Assembly (NCBI RefSeq): GCF_040363165.1
Contig: NZ_BSRG01000004.1
Location: 124,001-188,000, forward strand
Length of the DNA stretch: 64,000 nt
Direction of reading: 5' to 3'
Origin: Thermus sp. LT1-2-5
GTDB lineage: Bacteria; Deinococcota; Deinococci; Deinococcales; Thermaceae
This document shows, piece by piece, positions 25,401-34,976 of the stretch (within the stretch, counting starts at the first letter, position 1; each line of letters begins with the position of its first letter). The position numbers and the translations under genes are program-made. The notes under the pieces were generated by a model that searched no databases, was not told the DNA's origin, and saw nothing but the letters and a program-made list of their open reading frames with translations.

Positions 25401-28043
25401 ATGCGTACGGCGGAGATCCGCGAGAAGTACCTTTCCTTCTTCGAGGGCAAGGGCCATCTGCGCCTGCCCTCCTTTAGCCTCATCCCCGAGAACGACCCCT
25501 CCCTCCTCTTTACCTCCGCGGGCATGGCTCCCCTGAAGCCCTACTTCCTGGGGGCCAAGCCCGTCTTCGGAGGTAAGGAGTGGCGCAGGATCACCACCTG
25601 CCAGGAATGCCTCCGGGTGGGGGACATCGAGAACGTGGGCCGCACTTCCCGGCACAACACCTACTTCGAGATGCTGGGGAACTTTTCCTTTGGGGACTAC
25701 TTTAAAAAGGAGGCCATCCTCTGGGCCTGGGAGTTCCTCACGGAGCACCTGAGGTTGGACCCCAGCCGCCTCTGGGTCACGGTCTACGAGGACGATGACG
25801 AGGCCTACGCCATCTGGCGCGACCTGGTGGGGGTGCCCGAGGAAAGGATCGGCCGCTTCGGCGAGGACGAGAACTACTGGCCGGGCGGGGCCATCACCCA
25901 CGGGCCCAACGGACCCTCAGGCCCTTGTTCGGAGATCTTCTACGATCGGGGCCCGGCCTTCGGTACCCCGGACGAAACCGGGCCCAACACGGGGAGCGGG
26001 GACCGTTTTGTGGAGATCTGGAACCTGGTCTTCACCCAGTACGACCGCCAAGGCCCCATCCCCGGGCCCGGCATCCTCAAGCCCCTGCCCCAAAAGAACA
26101 TAGACACCGGCATGGGCCTGTACCGGGTGGCGGCCATCCTGCAGGACGTGGAGGACTTCTACCGCACCGACACCTTCTTCCCCCTCATCGAGCGGGTGGC
26201 CCTTTGGAGCGGCAAGCCTTACGAGGGGAAGGGGAGCGTGAGCCACCGGGTCATCGCCGACCACGTGCGGGCGGTGGTGGCGGCCTTGGCCGACGGGGTG
26301 ACCTTCGCCAACACCGGGCGGGGCTACGTGATCCGCCGCCTCCTCCGCCGGGCCCTGAGGTACGGCTACCTTTTGGGGCTTTCCGAGCCCTTCCTCTACA
26401 AGCTCGCTCCCTTGGTGGCGGAGCTCTTGGGCGACTTCTACCCCGAGATGCGGGAAAACCTCCCCTCGGTGGAGCGGCAGATCCGCCTCGAGGAGGAGCG
26501 CTTCCTAGAAACCCTGGAAGGGGGCTTGAAGCGCCTGGACGCCCTCCTTTCCGGCCTCAAGCCCGGGGAGGTGCTTTCCGGGCAGGAGGCCTTCCGCCTT
26601 TACGATACCTACGGCTTCCCCCTGGACCTCACGGTGGAGATCGCCGCTGAACGGGGCTATGGCGTGGACACCGAGGGCTTCAAGCGGGCCCTGGAGGCGC
26701 AACAGGAGCGCTCCCGGGCGGCCATGGCCTTTGAGCGGGAGATCTTCAAGAAAAGCGCCCAGGTCCTGGAGGAGCTCTACGCCGAGCGGGGGGCCACGGA
26801 GTTTTTGGGCTACGGCGCCCTGGAGGCCGAGGCGGAGGTTTTGGCCCTTCTGGCCGGGGACCAAAGCCTTGGGGAGGCGGGGCCGGGCACCGAGGTGCAG
26901 GTGGTTCTGGACAAGACCCCCTTCTACGCCGAAGGGGGTGGGCAGATCGGGGACTTCGGCGTCTTGGAGTGGCCCGGGGGCAGGGCCCAAGTGGAAACCA
27001 CCCTGAAAACGGAGCAAGGCCTTTTCCTCCACAAGGCCAGGGTGGAGGAGGGGGTTTTGCGGGTGGGGCAGAGGGTGCGGGCCCTGGTGGACCCCAAGAG
27101 GCGGGACACCGAGCGCCACCACACCGCCACCCACCTCCTCCACGCCGCCCTTAGGGCCGTCCTCGGCCCCCACGTGCGCCAGGCGGGAAGCCTGGTGGCC
27201 CCGGACCGGCTCCGCTTCGACTTCACCCACCCCGAGCCCCTGACCCCAGAGGAGCTGGAGCGCATAGAGCTCCTCATCAACCGCTGGATCATGGCGGACT
27301 TCCCCGTCACCTGGCGCTACATGCCCCTGGAGGAGGCCCGGAAGGAGGGGGCCATGGCCCTTTTCGGGGAGAAGTACGGGGAGGTGGTCCGGGTGGTGCG
27401 GGTGGAGGGAAGCCCCCTGCCGGGCCTAGAGTCCAAGGAGCTCTGCGGGGGCACCCACGTGCGCCGCACCGGGGAGATCGGGGCTTTCCTCATCGCCAAG
27501 GAGGAGGCGGTTTCCGCCGGGGTGCGCCGGATCGAGGCGGTGGCGGGGGAGGCGGCCATCCGCTTCGCCCGGGGCGCGCTAAACCGCCTTGGGGCCTTGG
27601 CGGAACGGCTTTCCGTGGGGGAAAGCGCCCTGGAGGAGCGGTTGGAAAAGCTTTTCGCCGAGCTTAAGGCCAAGGAAAGGGAGGTGGAAAGCCTCAAGGC
27701 GCGGCTGGTGCAGGCGGAGCTCAAGAAGGAGGTGGCCCTCTCGGAAAAGGGCGGTCTCCGCTACGCCGTGGTGGAGATGGCGGGGCTGGACGGGGAGGCC
27801 TTGCGCCAGGCGGCGGACGACCTGGTGGAGCGGGGGGCCGACCTCGCCTTGGTCCTCTCGGAGGGCAAGGCGGTCTTGAAGCTCTCCAAGCGGGCCCAGG
27901 AGCGGGGCCTCGAGGCGGGAAGCCTCTTCCGCGCCCTCACGGAGAGAGCGGGGGGCCGGGGGGGCGGCAAGGGGGTCTTGGCCCAGGGAGCGGGGCTGGA
28001 CCCCGAAAGGGCCAAGCAGACCCTCCCCGAGCTTCTCCCGTAG
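25401..28043 (+). CDS. alaS: Alanyl-tRNA synthetase
   Basis: 880 residues, full length. The class II catalytic domain runs about 1-240 (FTSAGMAPLKPYFLG, RTSRHNTYFEMLGNFSFGDYF). The editing domain carries HHTATHLLHAALR and ELCGGTHVRRTGEIG, which bind zinc and clear Ser/Gly-tRNA(Ala). The C-terminal C-Ala domain ends GGRGGGKGVLAQGAG, the typical DHHA1 loop. No ribosome site is present upstream, consistent with a leaderless message. Confidence 0.98.
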   Translation: MRTAEIREKYLSFFEGKGHLRLPSFSLIPENDPSLLFTSAGMAPLKPYFLGAKPVFGGKEWRRITTCQECLRVGDIENVGRTSRHNTYFEMLGNFSFGDYFKKEAILWAWEFLTEHLRLDPSRLWVTVYEDDDEAYAIWRDLVGVPEERIGRFGEDENYWPGGAITHGPNGPSGPCSEIFYDRGPAFGTPDETGPNTGSGDRFVEIWNLVFTQYDRQGPIPGPGILKPLPQKNIDTGMGLYRVAAILQDVEDFYRTDTFFPLIERVALWSGKPYEGKGSVSHRVIADHVRAVVAALADGVTFANTGRGYVIRRLLRRALRYGYLLGLSEPFLYKLAPLVAELLGDFYPEMRENLPSVERQIRLEEERFLETLEGGLKRLDALLSGLKPGEVLSGQEAFRLYDTYGFPLDLTVEIAAERGYGVDTEGFKRALEAQQERSRAAMAFEREIFKKSAQVLEELYAERGATEFLGYGALEAEAEVLALLAGDQSLGEAGPGTEVQVVLDKTPFYAEGGGQIGDFGVLEWPGGRAQVETTLKTEQGLFLHKARVEEGVLRVGQRVRALVDPKRRDTERHHTATHLLHAALRAVLGPHVRQAGSLVAPDRLRFDFTHPEPLTPEELERIELLINRWIMADFPVTWRYMPLEEARKEGAMALFGEKYGEVVRVVRVEGSPLPGLESKELCGGTHVRRTGEIGAFLIAKEEAVSAGVRRIEAVAGEAAIRFARGALNRLGALAERLSVGESALEERLEKLFAELKAKEREVESLKARLVQAELKKEVALSEKGGLRYAVVEMAGLDGEALRQAADDLVERGADLALVLSEGKAVLKLSKRAQERGLEAGSLFRALTERAGGRGGGKGVLAQGAGLDPERAKQTLPELLP

Positions 28044-28052
28044 AATAGCCCC

Positions 28053-28739
28053 ATGGGTACTTGGTTCGCCCTCCTGGCGGTGGCCTTCTCCTGGGCGCTA
28101 TTTGCCCTCACCTTCGCCCGGTATCGCCGGAGGCCCGCTTTGCACAACGCCCTTTACGCCTTGGGGCTTTTCCTCTTCGCCCTGGCGGTGACGGCGGAGC
28201 TTTGGGCCCGGCTTGTGGGAGCGTGGGACCCCGGGCTTTACCGCCTCTGGTACCTGGCCGGGGCCATGCACGGGGTGACCTTCTTGGGCTTGGGAAGCCT
28301 CGCCCTCCTCAACTCCAAGGCGGCCCGGGGGCTCCTCCTTTTCCTTAGCCCGTTCCTCCTTTACGGGCTCTACCTGGTGGCCTCGGCCCCCTTGGACCTA
28401 GGCGCCCTCCCCACGCCCTATGCCCCCTCGGGGAAGGCCTTCCCCGAGCCCAGCCTCACCTCCCCTAGGCTTTGGACCATCCCCTTTAACCTCCTCGGCA
28501 CCCTCCTCCTGGCCGGGGTGGCCCTGTACACCACGCTCCGCTTCTGGCGGGAAAACCCCTTGCGGGCCCAGGGCACGGCCCTCATCCTCGTGGCCGCCTT
28601 GGTGCTGGCCTCCACCAGCACCCTGAACCGGCTTGGGGTGGTGGGCCTGGAGGAGCTGGGGCGGGCCCTGGGGGTGGCCCTCCTCTACTTCGGGGTGGTC
28701 CTGGCGGACCGGTCGGCCTATGCGGGTGGGCGCGCTTGA
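28053..28739 (+). CDS. Integral membrane protein, unknown
   Basis: 228 residues with seven hydrophobic helices and no soluble domain. Motifs such as [21 protein letters not shown] and [11 protein letters not shown] do not point to a family I know. TAGAAT lies six bases before ATG 28053. It overlaps ruvX by 20 bases and may be co-transcribed with it and mltG. Confidence 0.75.
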   Translation: MGTWFALLAVAFSWALFALTFARYRRRPALHNALYALGLFLFALAVTAELWARLVGAWDPGLYRLWYLAGAMHGVTFLGLGSLALLNSKAARGLLLFLSPFLLYGLYLVASAPLDLGALPTPYAPSGKAFPEPSLTSPRLWTIPFNLLGTLLLAGVALYTTLRFWRENPLRAQGTALILVAALVLASTSTLNRLGVVGLEELGRALGVALLYFGVVLADRSAYAGGRA

Positions 28740-29127
28740 CGTGGGGGAGGCCCGCATCGGCCTGGCGGTGGGGGAGGAGGGTAGCCCCTTCGCCTTCGGC
28801 CGGGGATACCTGGTGCGCCGCAGCCTGGAGGCGGACCTCGAGGCCATCTTGGACTTCGTGCGGCGGGAGGGCCTAGGGAAGCTTTTGGTGGGCCTCCCCT
28901 TGCGCACCGACCTTAAGGAAAGCGCCCAGGCCAAGCGGGTGCTTCCCCTGGTGGAGGCCCTAAGGGCGCAGGGGCTCGAGGTGGAGCTTTGGGACGAGCG
29001 CTTCACCACCAAGCTGGCCCAGCGGCGGCTGGCCCACGCCCCCAAGCGGCTACGGCGGGAGAAGGGGAAGCTGGACGAGCTGGCGGCTGTGGTCTTGCTG
29101 GAGGACTACCTTGCCCGAAGGCTCTAG
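28720..29127 (+). CDS. ruvX: RuvX/YqgF family nuclease
   Basis: 135 residues from ATG 28720, which begins [18 protein letters not shown], the RNase-H-fold signature with the first catalytic Asp. [14 protein letters not shown] and [15 protein letters not shown] hold the remaining acids. YqgF proteins act in pre-16S rRNA 5' maturation and resemble Holliday-junction resolvases. The larger frame starting at 28633 reads an unrelated leader. mltG overlaps by 17 bases, a pairing common in bacteria. Confidence 0.92.
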   Translation: MRVGALDVGEARIGLAVGEEGSPFAFGRGYLVRRSLEADLEAILDFVRREGLGKLLVGLPLRTDLKESAQAKRVLPLVEALRAQGLEVELWDERFTTKLAQRRLAHAPKRLRREKGKLDELAAVVLLEDYLARRL

Positions 29128-30124
29128 GAAGTGGCTCTGGCGTGGGGTTTTAGCCCTTTTCCTCACCTTTGCCCTCCTCTTGGCCTACGCCCTTTGGCTC
29201 TTGGGACCCACGGGGAAGGAGGCGGTGGTGCGCATCCCCCGGGGGGCCAAGGGGGCGGAGGTGGCGCGGATTTTGGAGGAGGCGGGGCTCCTGCGCTCGG
29301 GCCACCTCTTTTCCGCCTATCTGCGCTTTTCGGGCCGGGAGAGGCGCTTGGTCCCGGGGGTTTACCGCCTAAGGGGGGAAGGGGCCTTCCGCCTGGCCCG
29401 CGCCCTCACCGGGGGGGAGAGGCCCTTGACCCTTACCCTCACCTTCCCCGAGGGACAAAGGGCCAAGGACTACGCCCTGAGGCTTTCCCAGGCGGGCTTG
29501 GATGGGGAGGGTTTTCTCCGCCTCGTGGAAAACCCGGGGCCCCTGAAGCCCTCCTACGTGGAGGGGAAGACCCTGGAGGGCTTTCTCTTCCCCGCCACCT
29601 ACACCTTTGACCTCCTCGCCACCCCGGAGGAGGTAGTGCGGGCCCTCCTCCGCCGCTTCGAGGCGGAGCTCACCCCCCCGGTGCGGGCCCTTCTGGCGGA
29701 GCGGGACCTTTCCGTCCACGCCTGGGTGACCCTGGCCTCCATCGTGCAGGCGGAGGCGGGAAGCGAGGCGGAGATGCCCTACATCGCCGGGGTCTTCCTC
29801 AACCGCCTGGAGCGGGGCATGCCCCTTCAGGCCGACCCCACCGTGGCCTACGCCTTAGGCAAGCGCCTCCCCGAGCTTTCCCGGCCCGCGGGGGATTTCG
29901 CCGTGGACTCCCCCTACAACACCTACCGCTACCCGGGCCTTCCCCCAGGCCCCATCGGCAACCCGGGGCGGGCGGCCCTTCTCGCCGTGCTGAACCCGGT
30001 GCGCACCGACGGGAAGGGCCGCCCTTACCTCTACTTCTTCCACGCCCAAGGGAAGCTCTTCCTCAACACCGACTTCGCCGGGCACCTCCAGGACCTGGCC
30101 CGCCACCGCTACTCCTCCCCGTAG
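29111..30124 (+). CDS. mltG: Endolytic murein transglycosylase MltG
   Basis: 337 residues. One membrane helix (about 9-31), then a LysM-like region ([21 protein letters not shown]), then the YceG catalytic domain: [32 protein letters not shown] and [11 protein letters not shown], with Glu as likely catalyst. It cuts nascent glycan strands and ends their growth. Start TTG 29111 has GGAGG upstream inside ruvX. The end overlaps the convergent permease gene by 16 bases. Confidence 0.92.
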   Translation: MPEGSRKWLWRGVLALFLTFALLLAYALWLLGPTGKEAVVRIPRGAKGAEVARILEEAGLLRSGHLFSAYLRFSGRERRLVPGVYRLRGEGAFRLARALTGGERPLTLTLTFPEGQRAKDYALRLSQAGLDGEGFLRLVENPGPLKPSYVEGKTLEGFLFPATYTFDLLATPEEVVRALLRRFEAELTPPVRALLAERDLSVHAWVTLASIVQAEAGSEAEMPYIAGVFLNRLERGMPLQADPTVAYALGKRLPELSRPAGDFAVDSPYNTYRYPGLPPGPIGNPGRAALLAVLNPVRTDGKGRPYLYFFHAQGKLFLNTDFAGHLQDLARHRYSSP

Positions 30125-30945
30125 CGGAGGAGCCTTAGCTGGGCGTAGGCGAAGAGCAGGGTGAGGAGGAGGATTACCAAGGTGATGGCGGCGGCGTAGC
30201 CCAGGCGGAAGTTTTCAAACCCCGCCTCGTAAAGGTAGTAGCCCAGGACCCGGGTGGCCCCGTAGGGCCCGCCCCGGGTGAGGAGGAAGACGGCGGCGTA
30301 GGCCTGGAAGGAAAGGATGGTCCCCACCACCACCAAGAAGGCCACCGCCGGGCGCATGAGGGGGAGGACCACGTAGCGGAAGGCCTCCCCAGGACCCGCC
30401 CCGTCCACATAGGCGGCCTCCAGGAGGGTCTTGGGGATGGCCTTGAGCCTAGCCGAGGCCACCAAGACCCCGTAGCCCAGGTGCCGCCAGAGGGTGAAGA
30501 GAACCACCATGACCAGGGCCCAGAACCCCTCCCGGTCCCAGGGGGGGATGGGGAGGAACTGGGCCAGGGCGCCGTACTCCGGGGTGAAGAGGGTGTACCA
30601 GCTTAGGGTGGCCCCGCCCAGGGTGACGAGGCCGGGGAGGAAGAGGAGGCTCTTGGCCAGGCGCTCGTAGGGCATTCCTTCCAAGGCCACCGCCAGGCCC
30701 AGGGAAAGCCCCACGAAGAGGGGCAGGGCGAGGAGCATGAACTTGAGGGTGACCCAGAGGCTTCCCCAGAAGGCGGGGTCCTTGAGGAGGTCTTGGTAGT
30801 TCTTGAGCCCCACGGGCTTGGGTTCGGAAAGCCCCGACCACTCCCAGGTGGAAAAGCGGATCACGTCCAAGAAGGGGTAGAGGACGAAGACCCCCAGGGT
30901 GAGGAGGGCGGGGAGGGAGAAGAGGACTAAGGGCAGGCGGCGCAC
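30109..30945 (-). CDS. ABC sugar-type transporter permease (MalF-like), orphan
   Basis: 278 residues and six helices. EAAYVDGAGPGEAFRYVVLPLMRP is the EAA loop that docks to the ABC ATPase, and the fold is the MalF/UgpA type. The expected second permease and solute-binding protein are not adjacent: upstream is a small exported protein and downstream lies convergent mltG. So this is an isolated permease, perhaps served by genes elsewhere. Start GTG 30945. Confidence 0.88.
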   Translation of the reverse strand: MRRLPLVLFSLPALLTLGVFVLYPFLDVIRFSTWEWSGLSEPKPVGLKNYQDLLKDPAFWGSLWVTLKFMLLALPLFVGLSLGLAVALEGMPYERLAKSLLFLPGLVTLGGATLSWYTLFTPEYGALAQFLPIPPWDREGFWALVMVVLFTLWRHLGYGVLVASARLKAIPKTLLEAAYVDGAGPGEAFRYVVLPLMRPAVAFLVVVGTILSFQAYAAVFLLTRGGPYGATRVLGYYLYEAGFENFRLGYAAAITLVILLLTLLFAYAQLRLLRYGEE

Positions 30946-30946
30946 G

Positions 30947-31441
30947 CTAGAAGAGGTAGAGGAGGCTTAGGCGGAAGGGGAAGCGGTCCGAGGTGGCGGC
31001 CTCGAGGGCGATGGGCTCCAGGTAAAGCCTAAGCCCAAGGCCCCAGGCCAGGTGCAGCCCGCTTCCCGTCTGGTACCCAAGGCCTAAGGTGCCGGAAAGG
31101 GCCCCGCCCGGAAGCTCCAGGCTCGCCACCGGGCCCACGTGGGCCCCCAAGGGGTAGCGCAGGTCCAGCCCGAGGCCCAAGGAGGTGTAGAAGTCCCCAA
31201 GCACGAGCCCGGGGAAGAGGTTGGCCTTGAGGAGGGCGTAGACCTCGGGGTTGGGGGAAAGGAGGGCCTCGGCGTCCAAGCCGGTGTCGATGCCCAAAGG
31301 GCTGAAGGGCAGGAGGAGGCTTCCTTGCAGGTAGGCGCCCTTATCCGGGGCGTAGCCCACGCCCAGGGTGGTTTCCGGGTAGGCGGGGGCTTGGGCCAGG
31401 GCCAGGCCCAGGAGGAGGAGGGAGGCTAAAAGCCGCTTCAT
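30947..31441 (-). CDS. Small exported beta-barrel-like protein
   Basis: 164 residues. A signal peptide (KRLLASLLLLGLALAQA) is followed by alternating hydrophobic and polar strands with many Gly and Leu, and the chain ends LSLLYLF; a terminal Phe is typical of outer-membrane barrels. About eight strands are possible. No family recognised. It lies one base before the ABC permease gene and is probably co-transcribed. Confidence 0.65.
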   Translation of the reverse strand: MKRLLASLLLLGLALAQAPAYPETTLGVGYAPDKGAYLQGSLLLPFSPLGIDTGLDAEALLSPNPEVYALLKANLFPGLVLGDFYTSLGLGLDLRYPLGAHVGPVASLELPGGALSGTLGLGYQTGSGLHLAWGLGLRLYLEPIALEAATSDRFPFRLSLLYLF

Positions 31442-31473
31442 ATCCCCTCCATCCTACCAGGTAGCATGGGCCC

Positions 31474-32193
31474 ATGCCCGTGGCCTTTTCCGTGGAACCC
31501 AGGGAGGGCTTGGTGCCGGCCAAGGAGGTGCCCCTTCTGGTCCTGGTGGGCCTCACCGGGGTGGGGAAGAGCACCCTGGTGCAGGCCCTAAGCCTTCCTG
31601 CCCTTCCCGACCGCCGCCAGTTGGTGGACCGCTACGTCCTCCCCCGCTACGGGGCCAAGCCCCCCCTTCCCCGGGAGGAGCGCTTCCGCTACACCCGGCT
31701 GTTCCGGGAGGAGTTCCCCGGGGGGGTGGCGGAGGTCCTGGCCCGGGGGTACACCGAGCCCTACCCCCTCCTTCTCTTTGACGGCCTGCGGGGGGAGAAG
31801 GAGGTGGCCTTCGCCCTGGAGCACCTGCCTAACGCCCGCTTCGTGGTCCTCCAGGCCAGGGAGGCCACCCGGCTCAAGCGCCTCCTCGCCCGCCAGGACG
31901 CCTTTGACCGGGTGGCCCTGGAGGAGGCGGAGCTCCAGGCGCTTAAGGCGCTTGCCCAAGGGGTGCTCGCCCCGGGGGAGCTAGAGGAGGCCTTGGGGCT
32001 TGCGCCCCCGGAGGAGGTTCTCGCCAAGCTCAAGATCGTGGCGGAGGAGAAGAAGAACTACGATCCCGAGGGGCCCTTGCGCCTCTTGACGGGCCACCCC
32101 CGGGCCCTCCTCCTGGACACCGAGGCCCTTTCCCTCGAGGAGGAGGTGAGGGCGGTGCGGGCCTTCCTTCGGGACCAGGGCCTTTTAGAATGA
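31474..32193 (+). CDS. P-loop ATPase, unknown function
   Basis: 239 residues. Walker A LVGLTGVGKSTL lies near residue 26 and LLLFDGLRGEKEV may be Walker B. The rest is helical and charged, with no further known domain. It resembles free-standing AAA-like kinase/ATPase proteins in Actinobacteria and Thermus. TAGCAT lies six bases before ATG 31474, and the stop overlaps the enolase-superfamily start as ATGA, so they are coupled. Confidence 0.7.
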   Translation: MPVAFSVEPREGLVPAKEVPLLVLVGLTGVGKSTLVQALSLPALPDRRQLVDRYVLPRYGAKPPLPREERFRYTRLFREEFPGGVAEVLARGYTEPYPLLLFDGLRGEKEVAFALEHLPNARFVVLQAREATRLKRLLARQDAFDRVALEEAELQALKALAQGVLAPGELEEALGLAPPEEVLAKLKIVAEEKKNYDPEGPLRLLTGHPRALLLDTEALSLEEEVRAVRAFLRDQGLLE

Positions 32194-33275
32194 GCCTCAT
32201 GCCGACCCTAAAGGACTTCCGCCTCGTTCCCTTCCGCATCCCCTTGAAGGCTCCCTTGCGCTGGGGTAAGTCCTCGGAGATGGCGGTCTTGGAGCATGCC
32301 CTTTTGGAGGTGGAGCTCTCCGACGGCTCCCTGGGCCGGGCTGAGGTGGCCATAAGGCCCACCATCTACGGGGAAACCTTAGGCAGCGTGCAGGCGGGGC
32401 TCGCCTACCTCGCCCCCAGGCTTAAAGGCCTCGAGGCGGACGACCAGGAGGCCATCCGCGGGGTACTGGAGGCTTTCCCCTACAACTTTGGCCTCAAGGG
32501 GGCCCTGGACACCGCCATCTGGGAGGCCTGGGCCCGGAGCGAAGGGGAGGAGCTCCACCAGGTCCTCAAGCCCGCTAAGCACCGGGTGCGGGTGGCCTAC
32601 ATCCTGGGCCTCGGGGGGGAGGAGGAGGTCCTGGAGGACGCCCGGCTGGCCTACGAGGGGGGGGTGAGGGTCTTCAAGGTAAAGGTGGGGCTGGACCTCG
32701 AGGCCGACACCCGGCGCCTCCTCCGCCTCAAGGAGGCCTTCCCGGAGGTGGAGCTCTACGCCGACGCCAACGAGGCCCTTTCCCCCCAGGAGGCGGAGCG
32801 CTACCTCACCGCCTGGAAGGCCTTGGGCCTCCTCTACGTGGAGGAGCCCTTGCCCATAGAGGAGGTGGAGGCGAGAAGGCGCCTCAAGGAAAAAAAGATC
32901 CTCCCCCTCATCGCCGACGATTCCGCCATGACCCCAAGGGACCTCCGGCGGGAACTCCTCTTGGACACCTTTGACATCCTCAACCTCAAGCCCGCCCGCA
33001 CCGGCATCACCTGGACCCTGGAGATGCTGGCCTTGGCCCGGGAGAAGGGCAAGCGGGCCATGGTGGGCAGCCAAGCCCAAAGCGCTTTTGGCGCCTACCA
33101 GTCCGCCCTCCTCGCCTTCCAGCAGGGGGTGACGGAGCCCTCGGAACTCGCCTTCCACCTGAAGGCGGAGGGCGGCTTCTTCTCCTTCCCCGCCTTCCGG
33201 GAAGGGTGGCTCTACTGGGAGGACCTGGTGGAAGGCCGCTTGGACGAGGCGGCTTTTGCCCGGTATGCCCTATAG
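32190..33275 (+). CDS. Enolase-superfamily enzyme (muconate lactonizing / epimerase type)
   Basis: 361 residues with the N-terminal capping domain and a barrel. FKVKVG provides the KxK lysine, YADANEAL and YVEEPL and IADDSA the metal-binding acids, and NLKPARTG the second Lys. The KxK plus late Lys pattern is that of the muconate-lactonizing, o-succinylbenzoate synthase and dipeptide-epimerase group. Specificity cannot be told. Its last six bases overlap the convergent HAD gene. Confidence 0.85.
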   Translation: MSLMPTLKDFRLVPFRIPLKAPLRWGKSSEMAVLEHALLEVELSDGSLGRAEVAIRPTIYGETLGSVQAGLAYLAPRLKGLEADDQEAIRGVLEAFPYNFGLKGALDTAIWEAWARSEGEELHQVLKPAKHRVRVAYILGLGGEEEVLEDARLAYEGGVRVFKVKVGLDLEADTRRLLRLKEAFPEVELYADANEALSPQEAERYLTAWKALGLLYVEEPLPIEEVEARRRLKEKKILPLIADDSAMTPRDLRRELLLDTFDILNLKPARTGITWTLEMLALAREKGKRAMVGSQAQSAFGAYQSALLAFQQGVTEPSELAFHLKAEGGFFSFPAFREGWLYWEDLVEGRLDEAAFARYAL

Positions 33276-33896
33276 GAGGTCTAGCGCCTCCCGGAAGTCC
33301 CGGAGCACCCCTTTGGCCCCCGCTCCCAAGAGGCTTTCCCCCTCGTGCCCCGTGAGGAGGGCGTAGGTGGGGATGCCGGCCCCCACAGCGCTCTTCACCC
33401 CGGAAGGGGAGTCCTCGAAGGCCAGGGCCTCTTCCGGGGCCACCCCCAGGCGCTCCAGGGCCACCCGGTAGGGGAGGGGGTCGGGCTTGCCCCGGCCCAC
33501 CTCCTCGGCGAGGACGAGGAGGGGCGGGCGTAGCCCCAGGGCCCTTAACACGTGGCGGGCGTTTTCCCGGGGGGCGTTGCTGACCACGCCCCAAAGGAGG
33601 CCCTTAGCCTCGGCCTTGCGGAGAAGCGCGGGAAGCCCGGGGGTGGGCGCAAGGTTTTGGGCGAGCTGGCGGAAGCGGGCCTCCTTGGCCTCTATGAGCC
33701 TTTGCGCCTCTTCCCCTTCTAAGCCCAGGAGGTCTTTCACGATCTCCGGGTTGAGCCTTCCTGAAATCCTTTCCCGGTAAAAGTGGGGGTCCACCTCGAG
33801 GCCAAAGGGCCTCAAGACCTCCCGCCAGGCCACCAGGTGAAGGGGGTCGGTGTCCGCCAGGGTACCGTCCAGGTCAAAAAGGAGGGCCTTAGGCAT
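33270..33896 (-). CDS. HAD hydrolase, beta-phosphoglucomutase-like
   Basis: 208 residues. Motif I ALLFDLDGTLADTDPLHLVAW has the Asp nucleophile and second Asp. VVSNAPRENA is motif II, GRGKPDPLPY motif III and AFEDSPSGVKSAVGAG motif IV. The helical cap and DxDGTLxDTD fit the beta-phosphoglucomutase/phosphatase subgroup. It overlaps the MFS start by eight bases. Confidence 0.9.
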   Translation of the reverse strand: MPKALLFDLDGTLADTDPLHLVAWREVLRPFGLEVDPHFYRERISGRLNPEIVKDLLGLEGEEAQRLIEAKEARFRQLAQNLAPTPGLPALLRKAEAKGLLWGVVSNAPRENARHVLRALGLRPPLLVLAEEVGRGKPDPLPYRVALERLGVAPEEALAFEDSPSGVKSAVGAGIPTYALLTGHEGESLLGAGAKGVLRDFREALDLL

Positions 33897-34929
33897 GGAC
33901 CTCCCTCCGCGCCAGGCCCTGGAGGAGGAGGAAGATCCCCGCCGCCAGGGCCAAAAGCCCCAGGGGAATCCCCCCTTGGGGCAAGAGGGCGAAGAGGGCG
34001 GGGATCAGGGTGCTCCCCGCAGCCCCCGCATACATAAGCCCCCCCAGGGCCTTGTGCCCGAAGCGGGCCTGCACCAAGGCGAAGAGGGTGGAGAAGAGGG
34101 GCCCCAGGAGGAAGCCCGTGAGGGGGAAGAGCAGGGCGGTGGGGGGGAGGAGGTTGAGGGCGAGGAGCCCCATCACCCCAAGGAGGAGGGCCTTGAGGGC
34201 CAAAAGGGGCCTTTGCGCCACCCGCTTCGCCAAGGCGAGCCTTCCCAGGGCCAAAAAGAGCCAGTAAAGGGAAAGGAGGACGCCCCCCAAGGCGGTGGGG
34301 TGGCCCAGGGCTTCCAGCCAGACCCGGTTCCAGGTGGCCAAGGAGCCTTCCAGCCCGGTGTACAGGGCCACGGCCAGGAGAAAGGGCCAAAGCCCTCCCG
34401 AGGCCTCCCCGGAGGTGCGGGCCACCGTGGGGGCCTTCCAGACCAGGAGGGCGGCGAAGAGGGCGAGAAGTCCCGCCAGGGCCAGGAAGAGGGGGTAGGG
34501 CACGAGGGTAAGGGCCAAGGGGGTGAGGACCGCCCCCAGGCCGAAGGCCACGTTCACCCGGTTTAGGAGTTCCACCCGCCTTTCGGGGAAGAGCTCCCCC
34601 ACCAGGCTGTTGCCGTGGACGTTCATCGTCCCCTCCCCGAGGCCGAGGAAAAAGGCCAGGGCCACCACCCAAGCAAAGCCCGGGGCCCAGGCCACGCCGA
34701 ACAGGGCGAGCCCCACCAGGCCAAGGGCCAAGGGGAAGAGGGGGTGGCGCCTTTCCCCTTGCGCCAGGCGCACCCCCAGGAGGAGGCCCACAAGGAGGGC
34801 GGTGAAGAAGAGGGAAACCTCTTCCCCCACCCCGTACCGGGCCCGCCAAAGGGGCAAGGCCGCCCCCGGCAGGGCCACGATGACCCCCACCAGGAAAAGG
34901 GCGAGGAAGGAGCCCCAGAAAAAGCGCAC
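33889..34929 (-). CDS. Major facilitator superfamily transporter
   Basis: About 346 residues with twelve helices and a central loop rich in Lys/Arg; GLLLGVRLAQGERRHPL resembles the loop 2-3 motif of MFS proteins. Substrate unknown. I choose GTG 34929: GAGAAT lies seven bases upstream and TTGACC a further 17 bases away, so a leaderless transcript would begin there. An in-frame ATG at 34965 lies inside that promoter. Confidence 0.85.
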   Translation of the reverse strand: MRFFWGSFLALFLVGVIVALPGAALPLWRARYGVGEEVSLFFTALLVGLLLGVRLAQGERRHPLFPLALGLVGLALFGVAWAPGFAWVVALAFFLGLGEGTMNVHGNSLVGELFPERRVELLNRVNVAFGLGAVLTPLALTLVPYPLFLALAGLLALFAALLVWKAPTVARTSGEASGGLWPFLLAVALYTGLEGSLATWNRVWLEALGHPTALGGVLLSLYWLFLALGRLALAKRVAQRPLLALKALLLGVMGLLALNLLPPTALLFPLTGFLLGPLFSTLFALVQARFGHKALGGLMYAGAAGSTLIPALFALLPQGGIPLGLLALAAGIFLLLQGLARREVHA

Positions 34930-34936
34930 GTTCGCT

Positions 34937-34969
34937 ATTCTCCCCCTTCCTGACCCTTTGGTCAATAAT
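34937..34969. promoter_or_regulatory. Divergent promoter region with inverted repeat
   Basis: Minus strand: TTGACC (34965-34960), 17 bases, GAGAAT (34942-34937), for the MFS gene. Plus strand: AATAAT (34964-34969) seven bases before ATG 34977 for ygfZ. TGACC-CTTT-GGTCA (34951-34964) is a perfect 5-bp inverted repeat covering both sites, a likely operator for one or both genes. Confidence 0.6.
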
Positions 34970-34976
34970 GGAAGGC

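Noticed and set aside
34930-34965. ATG 34965 as MFS start
   Set aside because: It lies within the -35 to -10 region of the promoter that serves GTG 34929.
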